Below, piece by piece: positions 26,285-60,632 of a stretch of DNA of 64,000 nucleotides. The DNA is from Atrina japonica (taxonomy: Eukaryota; Mollusca; Bivalvia; Pterioida; Pinnidae), in assembly GCA_030159075.1 (NCBI GenBank), contig BROG01000002.1, positions 4,619,501 to 4,683,500 of the forward strand, in the 5' to 3' direction. The notes below the pieces were generated by a model, which worked only from the letters and a program-made list of their open reading frames with translations, did not search any database and was not told the origin of the DNA. Numbering within the stretch: the first letter of the stretch is position 1; each line of letters begins with the position of its first letter. The position numbers were made by a program, and so were the translations under genes.

Positions 26285-26495
26285 TATTGTGCTGTCTGTG
26301 GTGCTGTCTTATTAATCAGTGGTGCTGATAATTACTTAGTGGTGCTATCTCATTAATTAGTGGTACTGATTATTATGCATTGCCATTGGTGCTGGTTATT
26401 TTTCAGTGGCATCAGGCATCATTTAGTGGTGCTTTCTTGTTATTTAGCGAAATATGGTGCCAATTGTCATTCAGTGGTGCTGATCATATTGTTAA
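26285..26495. repeat. Imperfect GTGGTGCTG repeats
   Basis: cagtggtgctgataatta-type units recur irregularly about seven times at roughly 30-bp spacing. Confidence 0.5.
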
Positions 26496-26551
26496 GTTAT
26501 GCTTATCAGTATTTTCACTCAGTAGTAGAAATTTACACTAATACTTATCAT

Positions 26552-26699
26552 AGGCGTCGGAACTGGGGGGGCTATGGGGGGCTTAGCCCCCCCCCCCCCA
26601 CTTTTTTGCAAATATAGACATAGGACATAGACGTTTCTGGCGTGTGTATGTGTTTCAAGTTGGTTTAGCCCCCCACTTTCAATTTGCTTCTGACGCTGA
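26552..26699. mobile_element. Dispersed element AGGCGTCGGAAC, copy 1
   Basis: Starts aggcgtcggaactggggggg, has a C14 run, and ends ttgcttctgacgctgat. The ends are inverted (GGCGTCGGAA / TTCTGACGCT). Confidence 0.62.
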
Positions 26700-27079
26700 T
26701 GCTTATAGAAGAATTTTAAATATACCCATACGTAGGTAAAACAGCAAGGGATGACAGAGTTCTGTAAGCTAATAATATTAATTGATTTATCAGTGAGTTC
26801 TTACTGCTACATGATAAAAAGGTAGAAAGTGTCAAAGGTGTCTATCAGTTCCTTGTTGACAGTGAAACTTGCCTGGAGGAATTTTATTATCATAACTAAA
26901 TCAGTTGGTGGTCTTTCAAACCATGTGATGTCACAGCAGTACCCTGTTATATATTATCAGATGCAAGGATATTATGTGTTTATTTTGTTCTTGTTCTGTA
27001 TTATATATATGGTATATATATATTAAATATATCTTTGTTATGACATTATATGATATATATTTAAATCTGTGGTGTCATC

Positions 27080-27172
27080 TTAACCTACTTACACCTATAG
27101 ACACATTTGGCCTGATCTAAGTCATTGATTGACAGAAAGAGTCCATTGTTTTTTCAGGGTTTAATGAATTAA
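27080..27172 (+). mobile_element. 90-bp TTAA-type MITE copy
   Basis: Core agacacatttggcctgatct, end agggtttaatgaattaa. Confidence 0.65.
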
Positions 27173-28189
27173 TTATATATACAAACAATACATATATCTG
27201 AGGTAGTAAAAATATATTTTCTGTTTGTGAAAAGTTTCATAGAAATATTCTATTTTTACCACCTTCACTGTGAATTGTTTCACCCATTAAAATTGTATGT
27301 CAAATATCTGAAATATTTCCCACACCTACCCACCCTTCATATTTCATATTTTGTAAGATTTAAGCAACTCTAATTTTTTTCTTGAAAGGAAAATACATGT
27401 AGTTTCTAAACTTTACAATATGCTGGAGAAGTAATATTTTGTGTAGCAATGTGATGGAGATTGTAGTTTGTTGGCATTATGCCAGGGTGGCATGTCGGAT
27501 GATTAATATGTCAGACACCAAAGTGTTTCACCATATTGCATATTAAGATAATTCAACATTTGTGTGTGAAATATGATGGAATTTTTCTTTTTATGTTTAA
27601 AGAATTAAGTGTTCTATACAAGTAATTTTGAGCTTCATTTTCATCTGTGTAATATTTAGTGTAAATATCAGGAAAAGTCTTTAGCCCAGTAGAACAAAAT
27701 GTGTCAAAAATAAACTACAGAGTTTTCAGTTTATAAATAGAGAAAAAAAAGATAGAATTTTGTTCAAAAGTTTGCATATTTCATTGACTGGAATATTTCA
27801 GTATATAAAAGAAATACCAGCACACCTACTCATTCTATATATAAAAGCCAGGAAATACATTTAAAACCTGCATGCCTAAAAGTGTTGTTTCTAAAATTAG
27901 AATCAGTATCCTCTATCAGTGTTAAGTGAGCATGCATTCCAATATAATTCTTTTCCTATCTTTTTTTTTTTTTTTGTGGCTTTACCAACATGAGTATTAG
28001 ATAGACATATAATGATTAACAGTGGTTTTTATGTGTAATCTCTAGAAATGAAAATGTGATTTATGTGAGTGAGAAAATTCACAAAACTTTCAAGACTGTA
28101 TACATGTAGTTTGTTAAGTATAGTTATTTGTGGAATCAAATTACTGAAGTTATTTGTCTGTGTGGGTCTTACTTTGTACCTAGAGCCTA

Positions 28190-28370
28190 TACAGTGAAAC
28201 TTGTATATAACGACCTCCTTAGGGACACAAGAAAACCAGTAGGGAGGTGGTCTTTATATAGGAGTTGATTTGTACACAAATGGTACTATTGGGGACAGCA
28301 AAAAAACCAGTCATTATGACCAGGTGGTCTTTATACCCAGGTGGTCGCTAAAGCAGGTTTTACTATTTGT
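28190..28370. mobile_element. Fold-back-type element (ACAGTGAAACTTG end)
   Basis: Starts acagtgaaacttgtatataa and ends aaagcaggttttactat. Internal ggtggtctttata is repeated. Confidence 0.5.
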
Positions 28371-28380
28371 GTTTTATTTT

Positions 28381-28625
28381 GTACAGTGGAACCAGTCTTG
28401 TGAGACCACATTCTGAATACCACTTACCTCATCAACCCCTGAAAAACAGTGGACTCTTCCATAAATCAGTGACTTAGGATAGTCCAAATGTGTCTTTAGG
28501 GGTGAATGAGTGAAGTAGATAAATAAAACTGAATAAACTGGAACCTTTCTTGAGAGAACACCTGTCCTGAGAGACCACATATCAGTGGCAGGTGCAGTTG
28601 TCTCTCAAGACAGTTTTCACTGTAG
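28381..28625. mobile_element. Fold-back element split by a MITE
   Basis: Left part gtacagtggaaccagtcttg, right part ctctcaagacagttttcact; a TTAA-type MITE lies between. Confidence 0.6.
28422..28515 (-). mobile_element. 90-bp TTAA-type MITE nested in a fold-back element
   Basis: Reverse copy (ctcatcaacccctgaaaaac to aggggtgaatgagtgaag). It splits the ACAGTGGAACC fold-back element at 28381-28625. Confidence 0.68.
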
Positions 28626-29611
28626 TATTATACAAAATTAGATATATATTACATTACACTGAATTCCTTGTTTTCTTGCAATTCATTGGTTATGCTGTAA
28701 GGACCCTTTTCCCAACTGAAGGATCAGATAAATAAGTTTCTAATATGAAGATCCCATAGTCCTACTGAACGTGATCTTATGTAGTAGTATAATACATGTG
28801 TATCTATGTCCTTCCATCTGTCCATACAGCTGCTTTGTCATGGCCATATCTTCCTCATTTTTTCATACATGCTCAACATATTTAGTACCGGTATACATCT
28901 TAAGGAGGTTTAGTGTGGCATGCAAAAACTGTTCTTAACATCCTTGTTTCAGATTTACTCCCCTTTGTTGGATTTCTAATTTATTATATGACATCAATAT
29001 CCATTTTAATACAAAGTAGTTCAAGCCAATTGTCAGCTTGAGCTTCTAATAGAAAAATATGGTATATATCATCTGTTGAGTGATAAACAATTGCTGTTTT
29101 TAAGAACTGAAAATCTGCCATGAAATTACTGTCAACAAAACAACACATTTGCCAACTTGTTGGCAAAATACAAAACATAATGTTTTAACCATATGTTACT
29201 CTCCTTGACTGAAACATTACAATGTCTGAAAAAGTTATCAGTGCTCAATTTTTTGTTGCGCCTTTGTTACAAGAAACACCATACACTTGATGTCATCTGA
29301 TCGTAATTACATGTATATTGTAAATGGCTTTGTTTACATATGTAACTATACATGCATACCAGTATGTTGTATGAGTTATCTCCCTTTAATTTTCCTTACA
29401 ATAACAGTGCTGCTTTACATACTATCTCAATGCACAAGCAATCTTAAAAAATGAAAAATAAAAAAATATATAAATAAATAAAAAAAAAGATCCTATCTTA
29501 CTACTCTCCTTCTGCAGGTAATCTGGCAAACTTTCAAAGAAAATTTTATTGTTGTCTATATTTTTCTACGATCTTTTTGTTTTTCTTTGCAGGTTGTATT
29601 AATCTTACAAA

Positions 29612-51038
<21,427 letters not shown>

Positions 51039-51519
51039 ACTCAAACTAAAAGTAGCAGACATTTAGCCTAGGGGTAAACAGGTATGTTACAGATCCAACT
51101 GTGTTAGTGGGTAAAAATGCAGGCCTGTCAGTTGGGGGGGTGGGCTTTTAGCCTCCCCCAATAATTTGACAGTGCATGATTCAAATTGTATTGTCATTAC
51201 TCACAAATAGTTTCTTGTCGTCTGCAATAAGTCAATGAAATACTGTCCTTTTCTGTAGCATCCCCCATATATGAATTCAGTTCAGACAGGCCTTTGATAA
51301 TGTATCAAATATGAGCATTAAACAAATTTTTACATACAGCAAAAGCTTGCTATCAAAATCATAAATGATCAGCCAAAATGGTTAATGTGACAAGGGGTGG
51401 CTTTATTGTATTGTTGATCCTGTCTTTAAATCATCCACATCAGGTTATGGGATGTTGCCTGGTAGTTACGACGGTTTAATATCAAGATAAACCTACTATA
51501 TAAAGTATTAGGCCTACTT

Positions 51520-52106
51520 ACTGTGAAGGCCAATTCACTTTTTCTATTGAGTGTCAGGAGACCTGCTAATTATAAAGGCCTGTTTTGTTTATCTATTGAG
51601 AGTTAGGAGACCTGCTAATTTTAAAGGCCAGTTCTGTTTATTCTATGGACTAGCAGTGGGCCTGCTATCTGTGAAGGCCAATTTTGGTTTTTCTGTTGAC
51701 TGGCAGTTTGCCTGCTATCTGTAAAGGCCAGTTTTGGTTTTTCTATTGACTGGCAGTGGGCCTGCTATCTGTGAAGGCCAATTTTGGTTTTTCTGTTGAC
51801 TGGCAGTTTGCTTGCTATCTGTGAAGGCCAATTTTGGTTTTTCTGTTGACTGGCAGTTTGCCTGCTATCTGTAAAGGCCAATTTTGGTTTTTCTATTGAC
51901 TGGAAGTAGGCCTGCTATGTGTAAAGGCCAATTTTGGTTTTTCTATTGACTAGCAGTTTGCCTGCTTTCTGTAAAGGCCAGTTTTGGTTTTTCTATTGAC
52001 TGGCAGTGGGCCTGCTATGTGTGAAGGTCAATTTTGGTTTTTCTATTGACTGGCAGTGGGCCTGCTATCTGTGAAGGCCAATTTTGGTTTTTCTATTGAT
52101 TTGTAA
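51520..52106. repeat. Tandem array, 50-bp unit, about 11-12 copies (TnT 3' region)
   Basis: The unit is cctgctatctgtgaaggcca followed by attttggtttttctattgac and tggcagtttg. The first two or three units are diverged. It lies between the last coding exon and the candidate terminal exon. Confidence 0.85.
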
Positions 52107-52157
52107 TGCATGTATTATGTATAGTCATCATTGGTCATATGAAAACTAGGTTATATA

Positions 52158-52645
52158 CAGTAGGACCTTGATTAGTCAAACTTCTATGAATCAAATTTCT
52201 GGATGTTTCGAACTATTGACAAAGTCCCGAATAATTTTGTAATTTAACGTTTCTGATAAACATTTTATAATTTGAACTTTTATGAATCGATTTTCTCGAT
52301 GTTTCAAATAAAATTTTGGGCCCATTTCTATGAAAACAATGAAAATTTTATACATATAATTCAAACTCAAAATTTACATGAGTACGAAATTGCCCCAAAC
52401 TAATTCTTCTTCTTATAAACATTCAGTGTTTTAATTTCACGAAAATTAAGTTAAATTTAGTACTAATCATTAATTATAATGACCGTATATGTCTTAAATG
52501 GTTTCAAAGCAGTCATGTTTACCTTAAGGAACCTCTGAAACTAAAGACTGCATGATTCTCGGTTACCATCCATGAGTGGAAGTCCTGATGTTTTGAACTT
52601 TTCTAGGCAGTCCCTTGAACTTTGACTCATTGAAGTTCTACTGTA
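52158..52645. mobile_element. Fold-back element, ACAGTAGGACC type (TnT 3' region)
   Basis: Starts tacagtaggaccttgattag and ends cattgaagttctactgta; the inside repeats tttcgaact/tgttttgaact. Confidence 0.5.
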
Positions 52646-52749
52646 CTTGGATTATTGTTTTGGGGAAATAGTTTGTGAACTGAGTAACACATTTGTTAAG
52701 TGTCTAATATATTATAACAATCATTTTCAAAATTTTTCTTTTTTTTCAG

Positions 52750-53625
52750 ATTAAATCATCAGTGCATTTAGAAGAAGATATGCAAGATAAATTTATTAAT
52801 TTCATTAAGTAATTAACATCATTTGCTGTACCTATGACAACAGGTCTGTTACTATAGAAACCACTGCCAAATGAGCCTGTTTAAGAACATTTTCATCCTT
52901 TGTTTATCTGTCATTCAGACTTTCCTCCATGTTTTATTTGATCTGGGTCACTTACAAGTTTCTCATTAGCACTTTGCTTTAGTAGATGTATCTGATCTTG
53001 GTCTTATGAGTGAGATCTATTATTTTACCCTAGGCTAACTGAAATTGTTTTTTCGATTTTTATTATTTTTGACTTTTATATTTTCTCTGACAAATCATTT
53101 GTGCAGTAGACCTGAACTCAATTCTTCTTTTATTTCTTATAAAAGATGAATTGACGACAAAAATCTTTCTTGATTCTGTATATTTGAATTTAATTGACAT
53201 TTTTACCCATTTCTAGATTATCCACTGGGAAAACATTTTATATCGGACAACTGGTGTCAAATTGTTTACAGTAGTTCTTGCTTTGTTGTTGTTTGGAATA
53301 CATCCATTGCTGTATTGCTTAGCCTTCCAGTATTTATAATTATTTATTTCGCTATTTAGGTTTGCTACAATTTCAGAGCTACTCAGACCTTAGCATGATC
53401 AGATATGATTCTATTGGCCAGTTCTAGTCATGTGACATTTTAGACCTTTGTAATATTTTGTAAATTGTTTTCCCATTGGATGATTATCATTATGTGATAG
53501 ATATAAGTAAGACAGGCCTGTCTTGCCCTTTAACCAAACTGTGTGATAATTAAACTAAGATAGTCCTGTGTTTTAGTTTATAATATATATGTAATAAAAA
53601 TGGATTGGCCAATCCCATATGCAGA
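52750..53625 (+). other. Candidate troponin T terminal exon (3' UTR or alternative C-terminus)
   Basis: A very strong acceptor (long T run, then cag) ends at 52749. If joined to exon 17 the frame reads IKSSVHLEEDMQDKFINFIK and stops at 52810-52812. If joined to the donor at 51081 it would be 3' UTR. An AATAAA at 53593 is followed by a T/GT-rich stretch near 53636-53658, so cleavage near 53615-53630 is plausible. A 20-codon open frame can easily arise by chance, so the coding role is unproven. Confidence 0.45.
53593..53598 (+). terminator. Poly(A) signal candidate for troponin T
   Basis: An AATAAA hexamer sits about 40 nt upstream of a T/GT-rich run and just before a SINE. It lies on the coding strand of the candidate last exon. 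AATAAA is frequent in AT-rich DNA, so position is the main support. Confidence 0.4.
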
Positions 53626-53687
53626 TATAAACAACTTGTTGATTTTTTTTCTTGTGTTGAATACAAATGAATTCCAAGATGATTTAG

Positions 53688-53907
53688 GACCTCTGTTGAC
53701 GAGTGGATAAAGAGCATTGCTCTTTTGACCATGAAGTCTCTCACTTCTGGTCAGCACAGGTTTGCTGCTGGAATCTTAGCTGATTTTGTGAGAAAGTTTG
53801 CCAGTTTACTCGCTGAACGCAGGTGGTGTCTTCCCAGGTACATTAAACCTGGTTCTTTCATTCATTAAAAACTGGTGGCCACCACATAACTGAAAGATTG
53901 TGGCATA
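53688..53907 (+). mobile_element. tRNA-derived SINE, family A, copy 6
   Basis: Forward copy just past the candidate troponin T poly(A) site. Starts gacctctgttgacgagtgga, and the body gccagtttactcgctgaacg matches the family. Confidence 0.8.
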
Positions 53908-53937
53908 AAATAAGATTCAAACAAAGAAAAAAATCCA

Positions 53938-54083
53938 GGGCCTGGCACCATAAACTTAAGAATTACTTAAGTGTAAACATTTTACTGAACTTTGGCTAAT
54001 CCTGAAATCTGATTGGCTGAGCAGATCAAGTTGAGAATATTCTCAGACTTAAGTAAATTCTAAAATTTTATGGTGCTGGACCC
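53938..54083. mobile_element. Inverted-repeat MITE, GGCACCATAAA family, copy 1
   Basis: Left arm gcctggcaccataaacttaa pairs with right arm aaattttatggtgctggacc; the centre is ctgaaatctgattggctgag. Confidence 0.68.
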
Positions 54084-54556
54084 AAGGTGATTATCAGCCA
54101 GGTCCCAAACTTGCCAAATTTCTCAATATTCAAGCTCATTTTGACTACATGTATACAGTCACTAGTAAAACTTCTGGAATGTGACCGACTAGGAAAAAAA
54201 ATTGTATTTTTGTTTTTTCATTAACATCAAAAGCATTGGGTCAGATTTAGGATTTTCTCTTAAAAATTGAAAAATATGTTGAGTAAGGTACTCAAAGTTT
54301 TAGTAAGTACTCAAATTATTTTTGGGTATTTCTGAAATTTTCTTCAAATGAGCAATGCTTTTCATCATTTTTTACAATTCTGTGCCATAAGTATACCAAA
54401 AATGTCCAGCTGCAGGATCAATTCTATCTGTCTTAATCGTGAAATCCTGAAATGTTAAATGAGCTTGCGTATTGAGTAAATTTAGTGACTTTGGGCTCGG
54501 ATAATTCAAAAGCCTCTATGACATATGCATACATGCACTTGATTGGTTGTTTAAAA

Positions 54557-57500
54557 CTGACACCTGGACAGGACTTGGTGGCTAATACTGACACCTGGAC
54601 AGGACATGGTGACTCAAATTGACACCTGGATGACATGTAGTGAATCAAACTGACACATGGACAGGACATAATGACTCAAACTGACAGCTGGATTGGAATT
54701 AATAGCAAACTGACACCTGTACAGAATGTAATGATAAGCTGACACCATGACAGAACATATTGACTCAAACTGTCACCTTGACACGATATGATGACTCAAA
54801 CTGACATCTGAATAGAATTTAGTGACCCAAACTAACACCTGAACAGAATGTACTGACTGAAACTGACAAGTTAACAGGAGATGGTGGCTCAAGCTGATAC
54901 CTGGACAGAATGTATCAACTCGAACTGACAACTGGACAGGACATAATGACTTAAAATGACACCTGGACAGCACTGACACCTAGCACCATAAAATTAAAGA
55001 ATGACTTAAGTCTAAAAATTTTACTCAAGTGTTGCAGATCCTGAAATCTGATTGGCTAAGCTGACACTTGAATAGGATGTGGTGGATCAAGCTGACACCT
55101 TGACAGGACTTGGTGGCTCAAACGGACACTTGGTCAGGACTTGTTGGTTCAAACATTTTTTCAGGAGGCAGTGACTCAAACTGACTCCTAAACATGATGT
55201 AGTAACTCAAACTTACACCTGAACAAGATTTGTTGGCTCACTGACACCTGAATAGGACGTAGATTTTCAAAATAACACCTGGACAGGACATAATGACTCA
55301 AACTAACACCTGGACAGGACTTAATAACAGAAACTGACACCTGGACAGGACGCAGTAACTCAAACTGACACTTGGTCAGGAAATAATGACTCAGACACCA
55401 GAGTACGATGTAGTGACCAAAACTGACACTTGAATTGGAAGTGGTGGCTCAAGCTGACACATGGACAGGACTTGGTGACTGAAACGGACATTTGGTCAGG
55501 ACGTGGTGGCTCAAACATTTTGACTGGGAATAACAAAAACACCTGGAGAGGACGTAATGACTCAAACTAACACCTAGACAGGGCATAAGAACAGAAACTG
55601 ACACCTGGACAGGACGCAATAACTCAAACTGACACTTCTTCAGGATGGAATGACTCAAACAGACACCTGAATAGGATGTGGTGGTTAAGCTGACACCTGG
55701 ACAGGACTTGGTGGCTCAAACGGACTTTTTGGTCTGGACGCTAGTGACTCAAACTGACAACTGGACAGGACATAATAGCAAACTGACACCTGAACAGGAC
55801 GTGGTAGCTCAAACTGACACCTGAACAAGATGTAGTGACACTTGGACATGACATAATGTATCAAACTGACACGTTGACAGAACTAATGTGGTGGATCAAA
55901 CTGACACCTGGACAGGACGAAATGACTCAAATTGACCCTTCACAGATCGTGATGGTTCAAACTTGCAATTGAACAGGACGATATGACTCAAGCTGATACC
56001 TTGACAGGACATAATGGCTCAAACTGACACTTCGACAGGATGTGGTAGCTCAAATTGACACCTGAACAAGATGTAGTGACTAAGATTGGCACTTGGACAT
56101 GGAGTAATGACTCAAACTGACTTAAATATACATTGAACAGAACGTGTTGGCTCAAAGGGACACTAAAACAAAAGTTACTAACTAAACCTGATACCTGAAC
56201 AGGACGTAGTGATTTAATCTGACACCTAGACATGACAGTGACTCACACAGACAATTTGACAAGACGTTCTGACTTAAACTGACACCTGGATAGGATATGA
56301 TAGCTCATACTGACACCTGGACAAGATATGGTGACTCAAAGTCACATCTGGACAGGACATGACTCAAACTGACACCGGGACATGAAGTAATGACTCCGGT
56401 GACACCTGGATAGAACATGGTAGCTCATACTGACACCTGAATAGGATATAGTGACCCACACTGTAACTTAAATAGGATGTGGTAGGTCAAGCTGACACCT
56501 TAACATGACTTGGTGGCTCAAACGGACACTTTGTCAGGACCTGGTGGTTCAAACATTTTGACAGGAGGTAGTGACTCAAACTGACATCTAGACATGATGT
56601 AGTAACTCAAACTGACACCTGAACATGACGTATTGGCTCACTGACACCATGACAGGACGTAATGAGTCATATTGACACATGGACAGGACGTAATGACTCA
56701 ATTAACACCTACACAGGACATAATAACAGAAACTGACACCTGGACAGGACGCAGTAACTCAAACTGACACTTGGTCAGGACGTAATGACTCAAACGGACA
56801 CCTGAAAAGGCTGAAGTGACAAAAACTGACACTTGAATAGGATGTGGTGGCTCAAGCTGACAAATGGACAGGACTTGGTGGTTCAAACGGACATTTGGTC
56901 AGGATGTGGTGGCTCAAACATTTTGAGAAGAAGAAGTGACTCATACTGAAACCTGGACAAGACCTAATGACTCAAACTTACATCTGGACAGGACGTAATA
57001 ACAGAAACTGACATCTGGACAGGACGCAGTAACTCAAACTGACACTTTGGCAGGACGTAATGACTCAAACAGACACCTGATTAGGATGTAGTGACCAAAA
57101 CTGACACTTGAATAGGATGTGGTGGCTCAAGCTGACACCTGGACAGGACTTGGTGACTGAAACGGACATTTGGGTAGGATGTGGTGGCTCAAACATTTTG
57201 ACAGGAAGTAGTGATTCATACTGAAACCTGGACAGGACGTAGTGGCTCAAACTGACACCTGAACAAGATGTAGTGACTAAGATTGACACTTGGACATGGA
57301 GTAATGACTCAAACTGACTTAAATGTATACTTGGACAGAACGTGTTGGCTCAAAGGGACACTAAAACAGAAGTTACTAACTGAACCTGATACCTGAACAG
57401 GACGTAGTGATTTAATCTGACACCTAGACATGACAGTGACTCAAACGGACAATTTGACAAAACGTAGTGACTCAAATTGACACCTGGATATGACATGATA

Positions 57501-59134
57501 GCTCATACTGACACCTGGCCAAGATGTGGTGACTCAAAGTGACATCTGGACAGTACATTACTCAAACTGACACCGGGACACGACGTAATGACTCCGGTGA
57601 CACCTGGACAGGATGTAATAACTCAAACTGACACTTGGTCAGAAAGTAATGACTCAATCTGACACCCAAATAGGATGTAGTGACCCAAACTGACACTTGA
57701 ATAGAATGTGGTTGCTCAAGCTGACACCTTGACAGGACGTGGTGGCTCAGACGAACACTTGGTCAAGACCTGGTGGTTCAAACATTTTGACCGGAGGTAG
57801 TGACTCAAACTGACACCTAACAATGGCGTAGTAACTCAAACTGACACCTGAACATGACGTGTTGGCTCAATGACACCTGGACAGGCTCAAACTGACACAT
57901 TAACGGGACTCGGTGGCTCAAATGTACACCTAAATAGGATGAAGTAACCAAAACTGACACTTGATTAGGATGTGGTGGATCAAGCTGACACCTTGACAGG
58001 ACATGGTGGCTCAGACGAACACTTGGTCAAGACCTGGTGGTTCAAACATTTTGACAGGAGGTAGTGACTCAAACTGACACCTAACAATGGCGTAGTAACT
58101 CAAACTGACACCTGAACATGACGTGTTGGCTCAATGACACCTGGACAGGATGTAGAGACTCAAAATATCACCTGGACAGGACGTAATGACTCAAGCTAAC
58201 ACCTAGACATGACGTAGTAACTCAAACTGACACCTGGACAGGACGTAGAGACTCAAAATATCACCTGGACAGGATGCAGAGACTCAAAATATCACCTGGA
58301 CAGGACGCAATGACTCATACTGACACCTGGATAGGACTTAATGACTCAAACTAATACCTTGACAGGATGTAATAACAGAAACTGACACCTGGACAGGACA
58401 CAATAACTCAAGCTGACACTTGGACAGGGCGTAGAGACTCAAAATATCACCTGGACAGGATGCAATAACTCAAGCTGACACCTGGACTTGACGTAATGAC
58501 TCAAACGGACACCTGAATAGGATGTAGTGACCAAAACTGACACTTGATATGGTGGCTCAAGCTGACACCTGGACAGGACTTGTGGCTCAAACGGACATTT
58601 GGTCAGGACGTGGTGGCTCAAACATTTTGACAGAAAAAAGGGACTCAAACCTAAACCTGGACAGGACGTTGTAGCTCAAACTGACACCTGAACAAGATGT
58701 TGTGACTAAGATTGACCCTTGGACATGACGCAAGGAAAAATTCAAACTGACACGTTGACAGAACTAACGTGGTGGCTCAAACTTACACCTGGACAGGATG
58801 AAATGACTCAAATTGATCCTGGACAGAGCGTGGTGGTTCAAACTTGCAACTGAACAGGACGAAATGACTCAAGCTGATACCTTGACAGGACACAATGACA
58901 CATACTGACAACACCTGGACAGGACGTGGTACATCAAACTGACACCTGAGCAAGATGTAGTGACTAAGATTGACACTTGGACATGGCGTAATGACTCAAA
59001 CTGACACGTGGACAGGACTAACATGGTGGCTCAAATTGACACTTAGACAGGACGTGATGACCTAAACTGACACCTGAACAAGATTTGGCTCAAACTGACA
59101 CCTTGACAAGATGTGGCTCAGACTCACCTGGAAA
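54557..59134. repeat. Large minisatellite, 31-bp unit, about 147 copies
   Basis: The unit is near actcaaactgacacctggac plus aggacgtagtg. Longer blocks are duplicated: about 56090-56340 with 57290-57530 (offset near 1197 bp), and 57720-57886 with 57984-58149 (offset near 264 bp). The array is interrupted by a half MITE at 54984-55056. Open frames on the minus strand here only reflect the 31-bp period. Confidence 0.9.
54984..55056. mobile_element. GGCACCATAAA MITE, half copy inside the minisatellite
   Basis: Has agcaccataaaattaaagaa and cctgaaatctgattggctaa, then reverts to the 31-bp repeat; the right arm is missing. Confidence 0.6.
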
Positions 59135-59348
59135 AAACAAATTGGCTATTGAACCAATCACAGTAGTTTAGTTGTATTCTGTTAATTATTTTAATATCAC
59201 AAGAGATTAACTTTGGCTCAAAATCACAAATAGACCTTTCGACCTCTTTACGATAATTGCTGTCCTGTGAGATTGGATGGCAAAAGTGATACAGATTGCC
59301 TGGGGCAGAGTAATTAGAACTTCACGCTTTAAATTAATAAACAGTCTC

Positions 59349-59505
59349 ACCTCTGATCAGCGTGGGTTCGAGCCCCACCTTCACCTAAGCTGATGTTGTG
59401 GAGAAGTTTGCCAGTTTACTTGTAGAAGGATGGTGGTCTTCTATGTTCGCTCTTCCACCATTTTGAACTGGTCATCATATAACTGAATCAATGTACTGAC
59501 ACAAG
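59349..59505 (+). mobile_element. tRNA-derived SINE, family A, copy 7 (5' truncated)
   Basis: Forward copy lacking the A-box part. Keeps gtgggttcgagccccac (B box) and the body, and directly follows the large minisatellite. Confidence 0.72.
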
Positions 59506-59844
59506 GTGACGAATGATACAACTTTGATTATGTAAATGATGTTAGTGTAGCACGCTTACACATATAACAAAATGTGTCGATCAAATGCTTTATTTTCTCA
59601 TTCATAAAACTGTGTTAAAACATTGGACCCATTACTTTGGTTGACATGCAGTGGTCAGCATTCATAAACATGAAATTTATCAGGGAGACACTGACCTAAA
59701 TGACCGGTGCAGTGATTGCATATTAATTAAAACACGCGTAGATCTGGGGATCAATTCAGCACTCGCTATCCATTATCGATTCTCGAGGAGCAATCGGAGA
59801 TCGACGGAATTTATAACGACTGGTATTATTCGGGTTAAGGGATT

Positions 59845-59996
59845 CCTGGGCCCGGCACCATAAAACTTGAGAATTTACTCAAGTCTGAGAACATTCTCAA
59901 ATTGGCCTGCTCAGCCAGTCAGGTTTCAGGATTTGCCACACTTGAGTAAAATATTTAGACTTAAGTAATTTCTTAAGCTTTATGGTGCTGGGCCAG
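59845..59996. mobile_element. GGCACCATAAA MITE, copy 3
   Basis: Left arm gcccggcaccataaaacttg pairs with right arm aagctttatggtgctgggcc; the centre is inverted relative to copy 1. Confidence 0.7.
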
Positions 59997-60202
59997 CGCG
60001 TATGAATATAAAATAAAGTTTCACACCTGTCTAAAAATACTCTCTCAGGAAATAATTACTTTGAGATCTCTTTATATTTAATGATTTTCATTAATAGTTC
60101 GTGTACTCAAATAAATCCCACATTTTGTTGTAAATTTAAAACAAGGAAATATATTTTTGGTAGCAGCTATTTGAGTAAGCCTAATTTGCGGTAAGTAGTC
60201 TG

Positions 60203-60632
60203 GACGGGGACATCCCGATAGTCCGACGGTTCGATAGTCCGACGGTTCGGTAGAAAACTAGTTGCTTCCCGTCAAGTTTCGATGAACTCGCTGCAGAGGA
60301 GAAGCAGTGTCACCACGCAATTTGTAATAACGACACAATTTGTAATAAAAATTTCAAAATCAGAGAATTATTTTAAAATTAGGGGGAAAATGTTGGGATG
60401 ACCGTCTTAAGACACAATTTGACCAATTTAATGGAGAAAAGATGGGTTTGAACCCAATAAGATGGCTTTTAAAAAGTTATTACAAATTGCGTGGTGACAA
60501 AGCAGACACTGCGTCAAATATTTAAGTGACTTTTTGTTCTGTTTAATCCTCTTGATAGCCATGAGATTTAACTGTCGGACTATCGGACCGTCGGACTATC
60601 GGACCGTCGGACTATCGACATGTCACCGTCTG
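60203..60632. mobile_element. Nested inverted-repeat element with 16-bp reiterated arms
   Basis: The outer arms carry repeats of CGATAGTCCGACGGTY: two on the left, three on the right in reverse. Matching outer ends are tggacggggacat and atgtcaccgtctgga. Inside sits a second element with perfect 23-bp inverted arms starting GTCACCACGCAATTTG (60309-60331 and 60476-60498). Confidence 0.7.

Noticed and set aside
54433..58648. Series of minus-strand open frames with similar Cys/Val/Ser/His peptides
   Set aside because: They follow the 31-bp minisatellite; frames drift, stops are frequent and no splice sites fit.
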